Below, piece after piece: positions 33,491 to 44,096 of a DNA stretch of 64,000 nucleotides (position 1 is the stretch's first letter; each line of letters starts with the position of its first letter). Origin of the DNA: Anaspis maculata (Eukaryota; Arthropoda; Insecta; Coleoptera; Scraptiidae); assembly GCA_949128115.1 (NCBI GenBank), contig OX421962.1, forward strand, positions 57,949,787 to 58,013,786, written 5' to 3'. Both the position numbers and the translations under genes were made by a program. The notes under the pieces were generated by a model. That model was not told the DNA's origin. It did not search any database and saw only the letters and a list, made by a program, of their open reading frames with translations.

Positions 33491-34413
33491 TATTGTTCTG
33501 ATATGAAAAATTGAAAATCTGACATTATTCTTGAATTCAAAGGTAAAATGGTTGAAAAAAAAATTGGTTTCGACAGGATTCGATCACGGTACCATCCGCA
33601 TGCGAAGGCGAGAGCCTAACCACACGACCAATCAACTTCAAATGTTATTTTGGGTTGGCACGCACATTATCTGTGTGTGTCAAATACATTTTGTGAAAAC
33701 AATTTTTGAATGAAAATGCACAAATAATAGCTTGTATGCACATAAAACCTACTATTATATGCACTTGCAGTGATTTTATGCCGAATCAAACGCACGGATC
33801 ACCCTGAAACGATCGAATTTCCAACGATCTGTCATTCTGTCAATTTAATACCGGGGTCGAGGTGATATCAGATTTGATGCGGTATTAGGTTGTTTAGTCC
33901 GGTATCAAATCCTTTGTGCAATCCAAAATGGGCGTAATCGGCGTTTGGTGCGGTATCAGAATAGTTCGGTACCAAATTTTGATCCCATGTCAGAGTTTTT
34001 TGTTTCTGCACTCCATTTTGTTGTTTAGTCCGGTATTAAACGATTTGATACCGAACTAAATATTTAATACCACGTTTGTGCAATCGGGCATTACTGAATG
34101 ATCCAGGTTTTAGAATCCAAGCCAGAATGAGCCGCTCTTTTGATTCAAATAATTATTCCTAACTGGGGTTCCGGTAATAAACTAGATTTTTTTTGACATT
34201 TCTCTTTCGATATAATTTTTTTGGTCATTTAGGGCTTAATTCCAACATATATCTGTCACTGACGAGAGCTAACAAGCTCGAAACAAACGTTTGTATGCCA
34301 GTTATGGAGGAATCAACAGTTTTTTTCAATGAAATAGTCAATGCGAATTGACATTTCATCTTACCTTTTGTACCTTTATTCTTCACAGAATGAGTTTTGT
34401 TGTCACCTAGTAA
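33491..34413. other. Foreign sequence interrupting the integrase tail
   Basis: This ~920-bp stretch replaces the part of integrase between its core and its C-terminus. It includes a SINE-like unit and, at 33820-34095, a cluster of GGTATCAAAT/GGTATTAAA motifs in both orientations with GTGCAATC boundaries, probably another inverted-repeat element. Exact borders are not visible. Confidence 0.5.
33555..33650 (-). mobile_element. tRNA-derived SINE head (fourth type)
   Basis: On the minus strand TGGTCGTGTGGTTAGGCTCT (A-box region) and GTGATCGAATCCTGTCG (B-box region) sit at tRNA spacing, followed by a run of T that could end polymerase III transcription. It is unlike the other three SINE heads in the window. 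A decayed tRNA pseudogene is the alternative. Confidence 0.5.
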
Positions 34414-35114
34414 TTACAACTCGTGGAGGTCACACATTCTTTGCCTCAGGTCGTCGTCGTATTCCGAGATATCCTTTGGATATTTCTCCGGCGTGCCAAA
34501 TTGTAAATTGCAGGGGAGGCGAATCTCTCGGCCAAAAAGAACACATGCCGGTGTTTCCTCCGTGGTGTCGTGAATGGCAGCGCGATATGCCACTAGGAAT
34601 ATGGGCAGAAAACGATCCCAGTCTCGCTCATGCTCGTCAACGACCTTCGACAGGTGCGGCTCCATCGTCCTGTTGAACCGTTCAACCATTTCGTCGGACC
34701 GTGGGTGAAGAGGCGTCGTCCTGGTCTTCTGTATCCCGAGTAGAGTACAGATACCTTGGAACACGTTGGACTTTAAGTTTCGTCCCTGGTCTGAGTGTAG
34801 CTCCAGAGGTACTCCGACACTGCTGACAAGATTGTCCACCAGGGCACTCGCCACTGTAGGAGCCTCTTGGTGAAGTAGGGCGTGCGCTTTCAGCCACTTG
34901 CTGAAATAGTCCATGGCAACCAGGATGTATTTGTTGCCATTCCCTGTCCTGGGGAACGGGCCAGCCACATCGATCGGGATGCGTTCAAAAGGCGCTCCAA
35001 CATTGTAAGTGTTCAACTCCCTCGACTGCGAGTTCTTGGTCCCTTGCTGGCCGCACATCGCACAAACCTCGACACGACACCACGTCTCCACGTCGTTTCG
35101 ATAGTTCACCCAAC
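34414..35114 (-). pseudogene. Ty3-type integrase core domain fragment
   Basis: The minus-strand translation shows the second half of the zinc-binding domain (CAMCGQQ) and the retroviral integrase core with all three catalytic acids in context: IDVAGPFPRTGNG, LELHSDQGRNLKSNVF and DEMVERFNRTM. The D,D(35)E arrangement is intact. The frame stops early at 34414-34416 and begins abruptly where the fold-back inserted at 35115. The rest of the zinc-binding domain is 4.8 kb away at 39875. It encodes no full protein. Confidence 0.9.
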
Positions 35115-35898
35115 AGACCGAAGAAGTGTGACGTCACAACATGGCAACATGGCCGGCGTTTGACATTTTCTGGAGGCAAACGTCAAACGTGATATGACCG
35201 TGGGATGCACGGTATGTGGATGCACGTGGCATGCACGTGACGTTTCTGTGTTTGTGTTTGTCATGTGTTTGTCAAATTTTTGCGAAGGTAAATAACGGAA
35301 ATGGATGCAACAAAAAAGATTCATATTTTGGGCAATATCAGGTGGAGGAAATCAAACTAAACTGCTTGACAATTGAACTGCAACACCTAAAAATTAAGTG
35401 CGTTTTCAAATTGAGATAGCTCGAAAAATATTTGACGGATTCCAGAAATTCAGACATGTGAGGAAAGGTCATTCCTTTGACTAGCGAGTGCTGGAGCGCG
35501 TTCAGGAATGAAGAGACCAAATAGAGCGTTTTTCCTAGAGCGTTTTTCCCCAAACATCTGAGAGTGCGCTCTAATTATACCGATATCTGAACGAATGAGA
35601 GTAAAAATATAAACACTGACAGATTTTGACAATAATAATAACAACTCGACCCAGGTATATTTGGTTTTGTGCCCTTGTTTTACGGTGTGCGAAACAGGCA
35701 TAATGAATTCCTCAGAGAAAGCTTTATTTGGTAACGCAATAGACCGGAGAAGTGATGACGTCACAACATGGCAACATGGCCGGCGGTTGACATTTTCTGG
35801 AGGCCAACGTCATCACATGAACGTGACGTTTCTATGTTTGGTTGTGTTTGGCATGACATTTTCTGGAGGTTCACAACAAAAGTCAGTGCAAAATAGCA

Positions 35899-36415
35899 GT
35901 GAGCATGGTGAGCATTGCTGAAATTGCCAGCCTAAGAGACAGCCAGCGTCATACAGGCGGACTTGGTTGCAAAAAGGCCAGACATAGCCCAACAGAGAGC
36001 TGCGCAAAGCTGCACTCAGAATCACCAGTGCCTACAGAACGGTTCCGCATGATGCAGCACGAGTGCTCTCGGGTATCCCACCCTTCGCCCTGATGCTTGC
36101 GATTAGAGGAAACAAGCCTAGGAGTGCCCACCAGCAAACCAGAAAGCAGAAACAAGGCCACAGAGCAGTTCGTCGAGCAGTGGCAACGGCAGTGGAACAC
36201 CTTGGTTCAAAGTTGGATGAAAGAAATACTAGGGAGCCTCAAAAGCCTCAGCGTCAGGACAACGCGGAACACGCTTGTTTTCATTGTAACGGTCCATCAA
36301 AGCAGCGAGAAGACCTCGAAGAAAAACTGGGCAGGAGAATCGCCGTCGACAATCTCGTTCATGAGATGCTCAGAGGCAAAGAGCAATGGATCGCAGTTTA
36401 TAGTTAGCAGTTTTT
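35899..36415 (+). pseudogene. Captured non-LTR retrotransposon ORF2 tail, copy 1
   Basis: In a broken plus-strand frame the translation carries LSGIPPFALMLAIRGNK and, further on, a Cys/His knuckle region ending EDLEEKLGRRIAVDNLVHEM, the pattern of the C-terminal end of R1/Jockey-like ORF2 after the reverse transcriptase (AYRTV..A...L.G.PP, then H...C...R..LE..LG...NLV..ML). It is frameshifted and lacks the polymerase. The related copy lies inverted at 39143-39705. Confidence 0.7.
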
Positions 36416-37319
36416 AGTTTATAGCAATATAGTTTGATTTCCTCCACCTGATATAGCCCAAAATATGGATCATTTTTTGTTATATCCATTTCCGTTATTT
36501 ACCTTCCCAAAAAGTTGACAAACACATGACAAACACAAACAGAGAAACGTCAAGTGCATGCCACGTGCCGTGCATTCCACGGTCGTGTCACGTTTGACGT
36601 TGGCCTCCAGAAAATGTCAACCGCCGGCCATGTTGCCGTGTTGTGACGTCACACTTCTTCGGTCTATATACATGTAGGTATTTTATGGATTTTCATTGAC
36701 CACGCGTCGTTCCACGATGATATGGGCAGTCTTGCAGCTCACTGCGCTAACATCTAGAAGAGCTCTGTGATCTAGAATAAATCAACTACAGCTGTACATA
36801 TAGCATACTAGGAATTGAAAAGGTCTTACAGAAGGTTCTTTTCCATGGCACCCGACTGACTCCCGGGGCTGTGGGGCGCTGACAGGGCCGCAATGCCCTT
36901 TGGGTGAGGAGCGGATTCTCAGGTCCGGTGCAACAAGACTGGGGCCAGTTCACAACTCCACCACGTTCGATTATTAGATATCAATTTATTTACACACTGC
37001 ATAGACGATGCCACTGGTATTAGTTTTGGAAAACTTAACAAAACGCTCGTTCTTCTAGTCAAGAATATTTGATTTTGGCATTGACAATACTGACATTCAT
37101 GATTTATCCACTTGTACCCACTCTGAAACGAGCACAAAAGAGCGCGCTCTAAAGTTTTACTCTACTCATTACTGAACGACAAAGACTAAACGATCGGTGC
37201 GTCAATTTCTCGTTTCTGAACGTGTATAGACTAACCAGAGTGTGCTCTATTTAGTCGGAGCGTCATTTCTGAACGCGCTCCTGGTATTGATGATAAGTTT
37301 GATTGCACAATTTGTCATA

Positions 37320-38996
37320 TACAGGGTGCCAACGGAGAACGTGCAGATATGGGCAATCTTTCACCTTGTGCAACTTTCGAAAAAAAAATCCGAGATTTTT
37401 TCTATCGCGTGCTTTTGAAAGGTTAAATCATTATGCCGAAACGGTTTTGGAATTTTTACCCTAACTTTTTTTTTCAAAAAATTGTGCTCAATTTTCTGAA
37501 ATATGCACTTTCTGATTAAGAAAAAGAAATAGAGACATTGTTTGTTTTCAAACGGCGTCCATATTGAATTTGCTTACGAAGATTTTCAGCCTCCACATCC
37601 CCTAGAAACTACCCCTATTGGGACCCCATCTCACAACAAGATATGCAATGCTTCATTTAAAAGGCATAAGGAAATTACTCATCAATAATTGGATTGAAAT
37701 AAGGATACTGCGATGACCCCACACGTACAGCTCCCTAAAAACCACCCCTTGACTTCAAGGGACAGGGTTGGTAGGATAAGACATGCAATATGTCCATGAA
37801 AATTCAAAAGAACTTCTTTTTCAACTGTTCCACTAAAAAAGTGATGCTACACGATGACCCTCTGCGTAAGTCATCCCAACAGTAGCTTTCCTCTCGGAAA
37901 AGAACTACCCTTTAAAAAAACAGTACTTCCGCAATACCTCATTTGTTGGAATTTTTTCAAAATATGTGCAATAGTTTGCCGCTACGATGATTTCATTCAC
38001 ATATCTACCCGAAACTACCCCTTCAACTACCTTTTCAATATCGCATAGCCTTTACCTTGATGCGTGTAAGGTCATCGCGAAATCATTTTGAACTTATTCA
38101 ATCGCACCTTCTCTGAGCTTCCAAATGAGGTTTGCATACCTTCAACTAAAGTGGCGATTTCTAGGGGTAGTTTCAGGAAAGGTTTTGTACTATCATCGTA
38201 GAAAACACCATCATTTCAATGAAACGGTTAGTAGGCAAAAGTTCTTTCAACTCGTGAATAACGCATCAAGGTAGAGGCTATGCGATATTGAAGGGGTAGT
38301 TTCGGGTAGATATGTGAATGAAATCATCGTAGCGGCAAACTATTGCGACAGATTTTTAAAAAATCCCAACTAATGAGGTATTGCGGAAGTACTGGTTTTT
38401 TGAAGGGTTGTTCTTTTTCGAGAGGGTAGCTACTGTTGGGATGACCTACGTAAAGGGTCATCGTGTAGCATCACTTTGTCAGTGGAACAGTTGAAAAAGA
38501 CGTTTTTTGGAATTTTCATGTATTACATGTTTTATCATACCAACCCTGTCCCTTGAAGTCAAGGGGTGGTTTTTAGGGAGCTGTACGTGTGGGGTCATCG
38601 TAGTATACTTATTTCAATCCAATTATTGATGGGTACTTTTCTTAGGCCTTTTAAATGAAGCATTGCATATTTTGTTGTGAGACGGTGTCCTAAAAGGGGT
38701 AGTTTCTAGGGGATGAGGAGGCTCCAATGAAAATCTCCGTAAATAAATTCAATATGGACGCCGTTTGAAAACAAACAAGGTCTCTATTTCTTCTTCTTAA
38801 TCAGAAAGTGCATATTTCAATAAATTGAGCACAATTTTTTGAAAAAAGAAGTTAGGGTCAAAATTACAAAACCGTTTCGGCATAATGATTCAACCTTTCA
38901 AAAGCACGCGATAGAAAAAATCTCGGACTTTTTTTTCGAAAGTTGCACAAGGTGAAAGATTGCCCATATCTGCACGCTCTCCGTTGGCACCCTGTA
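37320..38996. mobile_element. 1.7-kb CAGGGTGCC fold-back
   Basis: TACAGGGTGCCAACGGAGAA on the left matches the complement TCTCCGTTGGCACCCTGTA on the right, and the arms (about 800 bp each) stay similar almost to the centre near 38100. Outside the CAGGGTG ends the inverted match continues ~40 bp on both sides (CTGGTATTGATGATAAGTTT at 37281; complement ending near 39035). It sits inside the chimeric fold-back. No transposase frame. Confidence 0.85.
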
Positions 38997-39142
38997 TATG
39001 ACAAATTGTGCAATCAAACTTATCATCAATACCAGCACTCGATAGTCGAAGAAATGATCTTTCCTCACATGCCTGAATTTCTGGAATCCGTCAGATATTT
39101 TTTGAGCTGTCTCAATTTGAAAACGCACCTAATTTTTAGGTG

Positions 39143-39705
39143 TTACAGTTTAATTGTCAAGCAGTTTATATTGCTATAAACTAAAAACTGATAACTATAA
39201 ACTGCGTTCCATTGCTTTTTGCCTCTGAGCATCTCATGAACGAGATTGTCGACGGCGATTCTCCTGCCCAGTTTTTCTTCGAGGTCTTCTCGCTGCCTTG
39301 ATGGACCGTTACAATGAAAACGAACGTGTTCCGCGTTGTCCTGACGCTGAGGCTTTTGAGGCTCCCCAATATTTCTTTCATCCAACTTTGAACCAAGGCG
39401 TTCCACTGCCGTTGCCACTGCTCGACGAACTGCTCTCTGGCCTTGTTTCTGCTTTCTGGTTTGCTGATTGGCTGATTGCTGGTGGGCACACCTAGGCTTG
39501 TTTTCTCTAATCGCAAGCAGGGTGAAGGGTGGGATACCCGAGAGCGCTCGTGCTGCATCATGCGGAACCGTTCTGTAGGCACTGGTGATTCTGAGTGCAG
39601 CTTTGCGCAGCTCTCTGTCAATGAGTTGGGCTATGTCTGGCTTTTTTGCAACCAAGTCCGCCTGGATGACGCTAGCTGTCTCTTAGGCTGGCAATTTCAG
39701 CAATG
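39143..39705 (-). pseudogene. Captured non-LTR retrotransposon ORF2 tail, copy 2
   Basis: The minus-strand frame reads ELRKAALRITSAYRTVPHDA and ALSGIPPFTLLAIRENK, then a knuckle region and EDLEEKLGRRIAVDNLVHEM. It is the better preserved of two inverted copies and stays open across the domain, but it has no upstream polymerase and no own promoter. It is a passenger fragment in the right arm of the chimeric fold-back. Confidence 0.75.
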
Positions 39706-39874
39706 CTCACTGCCATTTTGCACTGACTTTTGTGACTTTTGTTGTGAACCTCCAGAAAATGTCATGCCAAACACAACCAAACATAGAAACGTCACGTTCA
39801 TGTGACGTTTGCGTCCAGAAAATGTCAACCGCCGGCCATGTTGCCATGTTGTGACGTCATCACTTCTTCGGTCT

Positions 39875-40340
39875 ATAGAACCGCTCGCCCACCTTGGACA
39901 ACGTCTTGTTCACCCCGAAGTGCCCTCCAGTGACGCTATCGTGCATCTTCCTCAGGGCCTCTTTCATTCTCTCCTTGGGAAGCACCAATTGAACCATCTT
40001 CTTCGTCCCATCCGGACTTTCCCAGACTCTCTTCAGCAGCCCATTCTTCATCCCTAGAGAATTCCACTGAGCCCAAAGAACCTTGAACTCGGGCCCTTCA
40101 CCAGAGATCTCGGCCCACTCTGGTCTGTCCTGGCCAAGTTTATTTCTTTCAGCAAGTGAACCGATGGCTGGGTCCTCACCCTGCTACTTCTTGAGCTCAG
40201 CCGTTGTCTTATTTCTCGGAGTTTCAACGACAAGTGCTTTGACATCGACGTTTCCACTCTGCTGGTTCAGCCTCTTGCCGTGCCTGTACTCTTTGTTGCG
40301 TGGTCTTCTAGAAAGACCTTCTGTGTTGCCATTACCACTC
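39875..40340 (-). pseudogene. Ty3-type RNase H tail and integrase zinc-binding remnant
   Basis: Reading the minus strand from 40340, GLSRRPRNKEYRHGKRLNQQ is the characteristic end of a Ty3-type RNase H. After a stop near 40183, the next frame gives ALRKMHDSVTGGHFGVNKTL and KVGERFY, the start of the integrase H2C2 zinc-binding domain. This breaks off at 39875, where the fold-back begins. The RNase H residue pattern is worn (Arg and Gly replace the usual Cys pair). Confidence 0.8.
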
Positions 40341-40740
40341 TTTCCGGGTCCATGTTGACTTCCTCGATCAGCAGCTCCCCTTCCAGCATGGAAACCGTTG
40401 CCAGCAATCACGCTGCAGATGAACATTCTTTCTACAATCAAAGCAACGTGGTCTTCCTCCTTTATGATTGCTCTCTCTCGGTTGGTAACTTTCTCGATCA
40501 GCAGTTCCCCGTTCCGCAACGAAACGGTCTGCTGAACTCGACCATTGCCTGCAGTCCCGACAAAGATGTCCCGATCTCCCACAGCTGAAGCAACGCGGCC
40601 TTCTTCCAGCTCTTGGCTCGCCTTGGGGTCTATTCCAAAACATAGCTTCGAGTGTCTCCGACATGCTTCCCGTCTCCAGAATTCACAAATCACGAATGCT
40701 CTGAACGTCCTGTAGTCGCAGGGCAAATTACTCTCAATTA
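40341..40740 (-). pseudogene. Ty3-type Gag zinc-knuckle remnant
   Basis: The minus-strand frame starting at 40664 encodes two CCHC knuckles, CFSCGRSGHLCRDC and CFDCRKNVHLQRDC, each matching C-x2-C-x4-H-x4-C. Such knuckles bind genomic RNA during packaging in Gag nucleocapsids. A second frame (40184-40762) overlaps and shows that the region is frameshifted. The knuckles are followed directly by RNase H tail sequence, so protease and reverse transcriptase were lost by an internal deletion. Confidence 0.75.
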
Positions 40741-40744
40741 TTAT

Positions 40745-40763
40745 ACCGCTTTTTGACACCAAA
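40745..40763 (-). other. Primer-binding site of the Ty3-type element
   Basis: Just inside the upstream LTR the minus strand reads TGGTGTCAAAAAGCGG. This is close to the complement of the 3' end of leucine tRNAs (TGGTGTCAGAAGTGGG type), which suggests tRNA-Leu priming. The tRNA identity is from memory of family patterns and should be treated as tentative. Confidence 0.5.
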
Positions 40764-41132
40764 TGTTACGTACTTCCTGTGCGGGTTCGATTATAATTGA
40801 GACGATCGTTTTAAAACACGCACTGTTTATTACTGCGTACTACAATTAATAATGCACGCCAACAATTACTTACTTGGGAATATCGCAGATTACTACTCGC
40901 TTTCTATTCCTCTCGATCACTTCATATTCAATACTACTGCCTAGGCCGATCCGTGGTGCTTGTATACGCCTCCGACTAGTGTTCACGAATCTTCCACGGG
41001 TTATCGAGTGAACTCCACAATGAACCGGCATACGGTTTCCAGTTTTCCAGGCGACTCCCGAAAAATTCTACACATTTCGCGGGCATTATCAGCGTGCGGT
41101 GAAGCCAGCACCTTGGCCAAAATGGACAGATG

Positions 41133-41351
41133 TACGATCGCGCGCAAAATAAACGAAGACACCTTAAATACTTTGAGGTCCTAGTTTCCGGACTTTTAGT
41201 CGTGTGAGGTTGATGCATTCATCCATGTTGATTGATCCTACTAGTATGCACGCAAAATGCATACAAACATCACCACTAAACGACTTACAGTTTAAAAGCT
41301 GAGGTCTCTGAGTATTTTAAGTGTCTCCGTTTTTTTTTGCGCGCGATCGTA
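41133..41351. mobile_element. 219-bp MITE inside the LTR
   Basis: ACGATCGCGCGCAAAATAAA at the left end mirrors TTTTTTGCGCGCGATCGT at the right end, with TA outside each end. Further in, GACACCTTAAATACT pairs with AGTATTTTAAGTGTC. The other LTR lacks it, which fixes the borders. A related AAAATAAACGAAGACACC string also occurs at about 54442. Confidence 0.8.
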
Positions 41352-41467
41352 TCTTACTCACATGTTCAAGTCTCCACGTATTTCAATCGCCAAGCCATCG
41401 CGTATATTTTGGAAATATCCAGACCTCAGCACTTGTACACTGCGACCTAATGGGAAGAGTCTAGAAA

Positions 41468-43898
41468 TATATGCCGATCACGTTTTAAATTCAGCAGAAT
41501 TTAAAACGCGGTTGGCCATGTTGCCTACAGTGTAACGGACGCTCATAGACCAAGTTGCGCGAAAACGGGCTGAGCTCAAAGAGGTTGGAAAATTTTGACA
41601 AGAAATGCCAGTTTTGGCGTCTCCTTGCATCATATCCGCTGCCCTGTTGCCTTGGCCGTTGTTTGTCATGATGTCAGGTGAGTGTCATAGTTGTTTACAT
41701 TCCTGGAAAAATTTCATTAAAGTGTTCTGCCCCCGGTTCTGCCATTGCTATATTCATGGTTCTGCCTTTACATTTATAAGGTAAGTACGAGTAACACTCT
41801 TTGTCTGAGTACTAAGGTGCATGTAAATTTTTTCTTTCATTCAAAGTTGACTTCAGATGCAAATGACCAAGGGGTGAATCCTCGGGTGAATTACTGGGAC
41901 ATCAGAACGTTCAACGGATTATGATGGATTGCCACGGGATAACCACGGGATTTCCACCGGATACGATTTCTTCAAATTAAATGGATAGCCACGGGAACAG
42001 TTTGGGGCCACGCCTGAATCGCCACCAGAGAAAGGCGCTCTTGCTTTGCGGTGCTTATTATCACCTGAGGTCTCCACGCTATAAGGTTATTCATTAACGT
42101 TACATAGACCAATGGCAGATAGAGGACTTCAATTTTGTTTAGATTTACCAGCAATATTCCCCTGTTAAAACTTGTCAAGAATTACTGGGTGAATTCAAGG
42201 CCTGGGCCGCAGATTCGGAAAAATGTATCCCTGTGTTATTTGGTCAAATTTACATTTTTGGGAATACTGTTATCGGGTTCGTTATCGATCGGCCATATTG
42301 AGGCAAATTTAATGGTTGACCCGCGATGTAACTCGATTCTTCTTGAAAAAAGTTGGCTTCTGTAATTTTAGCTTTTTAGGCCAGCCCTTCTGTCAACAGA
42401 GACAAGCCATGAAATGAATTTGAACCAATTCAGTCGAACAGTGAGTAGATTATGACCAGCCAAAAATGAAAACTTGATCCAAAGTTTTACCTTGTATTTT
42501 TTTGTCAAAACTGAAAACGAACTTTTTGGACAAATAACACAGATGTGCAAAATAAAAAGTCGCCTATTCTGTGATTTTTCACTATGATATTTCTGCACAA
42601 AATAAATATGTATTACGATTTTCCAACAGAATTTTATCATCTTTCAGAAATGAGGATTGAATCCGAGCTCTCGGGAGATAGAGACTAGAACCATTCATCT
42701 GAACAACAGAGGAGCAGATCGTCACCTCAATGTCAGCTTTGATGGCTGGACTTCATCTGCAGCACATTCCCACTCCCAAGTACCTCGGTGTGACCTTCGA
42801 CCAAACATTGTCCTTCAAACTCAACTTGGAGAAACTCAGTGCCAAGACGAAGACACGAATGAACCTGGTTCAGAGACTTGCAAGAACTACATGGAGTGTC
42901 GACGCCACTACTCTTCGGATATCCACCTTTGTCTTGGTCTAGTCGACAGCGGAATACTGCGCTCAACCAAGCATTGAGAATCATTGCTGGAGTTGTCAAA
43001 TCTACCAGACTTTCTGGCTGCCAATTTTGAACATCGCAGCCATGTGGAACTGAGAACCAGACCATGAACCACATCGTCGCGGAGTAGGTGTCTGCGGACA
43101 ATGGCTATCAAAAACTGCATCTGAGCTAGACCTGTAGTTCCTCAACATCTCCATCGGAAACTTCGCACTCGCCCACTTGCTGCATCTACTCTACCCTCTG
43201 TTTCCTAAGATGGCCACTGATATCAGCCTCACTGACATCTTTTCCTTTTTTTTTGCATTAAAGCTACGTCGAGCAGTTTCTCTGTGGTTTGCCTATAGAT
43301 CTTCGAGCGAATGCTGTAGCTGAAGTTAATTCATCTCACAGGTTTTCAAGAATTGTTGTATATATTTAGTTATAGTATCAATGTATCTTAAGTACCTACC
43401 TACATATAGTGATACTAGGTACTATTGCACTATATAAGTTGATTTACGTTATCACTAATATTGTATCCTTAATACAGGCATAGCAATAAATTCAGAAAAA
43501 TTGTGAAATTTTCGATTATTACCTTCGAGAGCTTGTAAAATCTATTGCCTAGTGTTAAATTTGAAGGGCACAGATTAATTTTAGATATCAGCTATTGACC
43601 TTTATTTTTGACTGAAAACTAGAACAGTTTCCTCAACGTAATTTATTATTTTATTTGAAAAAACATTCCACCAGTCGCCTATTTGAACTGGCGAAAATCT
43701 ACCAAAATCAACACGCCTTGAATGTTCATACAATCTTGCAACAGCGCTGTACTCGATTGACAATACAAATTCAAGGTCATCTAGGGAAAAAGTGATCCAA
43801 CATTACAAATTTGAGCATCCCCAATTATCGCAGAATGGCCAACTTGGCGTGAGAAAATTACCGTTCTAGTGCTGAATTTAAAAGCTGATCGGCATATA
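41468..43898. mobile_element. 2.4-kb TIR element inside the LTR
   Basis: TATATGCCGATCACGTTTTA on the left and AAAAGCTGATCGGCATATA on the right are inverted ends, extended by TTTAAATTCAGCA and TGCTGAATTTAAA. The intact LTR reads straight across this point (TCTAGAAAGATCGC), so the borders are well supported. It contains a decayed non-LTR retrotransposon fragment and no recognisable transposase. Confidence 0.75.
42650..43210 (+). pseudogene. Non-LTR reverse transcriptase C-terminal fragment (Jockey/CR1-like)
   Basis: Two overlapping plus-strand frames share the coding signal. One gives TRTIHLNNRGADRHLNVSFDG-like text from 42690. After a frameshift the other gives TPKYLGVTFDQTLSFKLNLE and KTKTRMNLVQRLARTTW. 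These match the region just after the catalytic palm of Jockey/CR1-type reverse transcriptases (PKYLGVTLDRTL..K.HLE). A stop then interrupts before STAEYC. Polymerase motifs are missing. It is a dead 5'-truncated copy inside the 2.4-kb TIR element. Confidence 0.75.
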
Positions 43899-44096
43899 AG
43901 ATCGCATGTTATCCAGAAACACCGCTCGTCACAATATACTTCGACAGCGCCGCAGAGAAATTCCTCAACTGGGATTTTCGGATACTTCTGAGTACGTTAG
44001 AAAGGATTAAATTCTAAATCGAGAATAACTTCAAAATTCAATGAAATATGTACTTTTTTCAAGGTTTGGGCTTTTTTGACTATTATTACTACACTA

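Larger units (their letters stand above)
35115..39874. mobile_element. Chimeric fold-back inserted in integrase
   Basis: The outer ends are AGACCGAAGAAGTGTGACGT and its partner ACGTCATCACTTCTTCGGTCT, followed inward by ACAACATGGCAACATGGCCG on both sides. Two more copies of the same terminus lie inside: plus orientation at 35741 and minus orientation ending at 36665. At least two overlapping inverted units are thus present (35115-36665 and 35741-39874). They share a GGTGGAGGAAATCAAACTAA block, pieces of non-LTR reverse transcriptase and an AAAATTAAGTGCGTTTTCAAA block in mixed order. The terminus contains TGACGTCA in the copies at 35755 and 39852, a CREB/ATF-type palindrome. No transposase is recognised. 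Confidence 0.8.
32854..43933 (-). mobile_element. Decayed Ty3-type LTR retrotransposon broken by nested insertions
   Basis: Related LTRs at 32854-33364 and 40764-43933 bracket retroviral-type coding remnants on the minus strand. In element order they are: primer site, Gag zinc knuckles, the tail of RNase H, the integrase zinc-binding domain, the integrase core and the integrase C-terminus. Protease and nearly all reverse transcriptase are deleted. A ~4.8-kb fold-back splits integrase, ~0.9 kb of foreign sequence interrupts the integrase tail, and two elements sit inside the upstream LTR. The bases beside the LTRs (ATAG and ATAT) may be a worn 4-bp target duplication. The element is dead. Confidence 0.85.
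40764..43933 (-). repeat. 5' LTR of the Ty3-type element, split by two insertions
   Basis: The LTR starts TGTTACGTACTTCCTGTGCG at 40764 and follows the 3' LTR to AAAATGGACAGATGT, where a 219-bp MITE intervenes. It resumes at TCTTACTCACATG and GGGAAGAGTCTAGAAA, where a 2.4-kb element intervenes. It finishes at 43899-43933 with AGATCGCATGTTATCCAGAA and CCGCTCGTCACA, matching the last bases of the 3' LTR. Confidence 0.8.
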
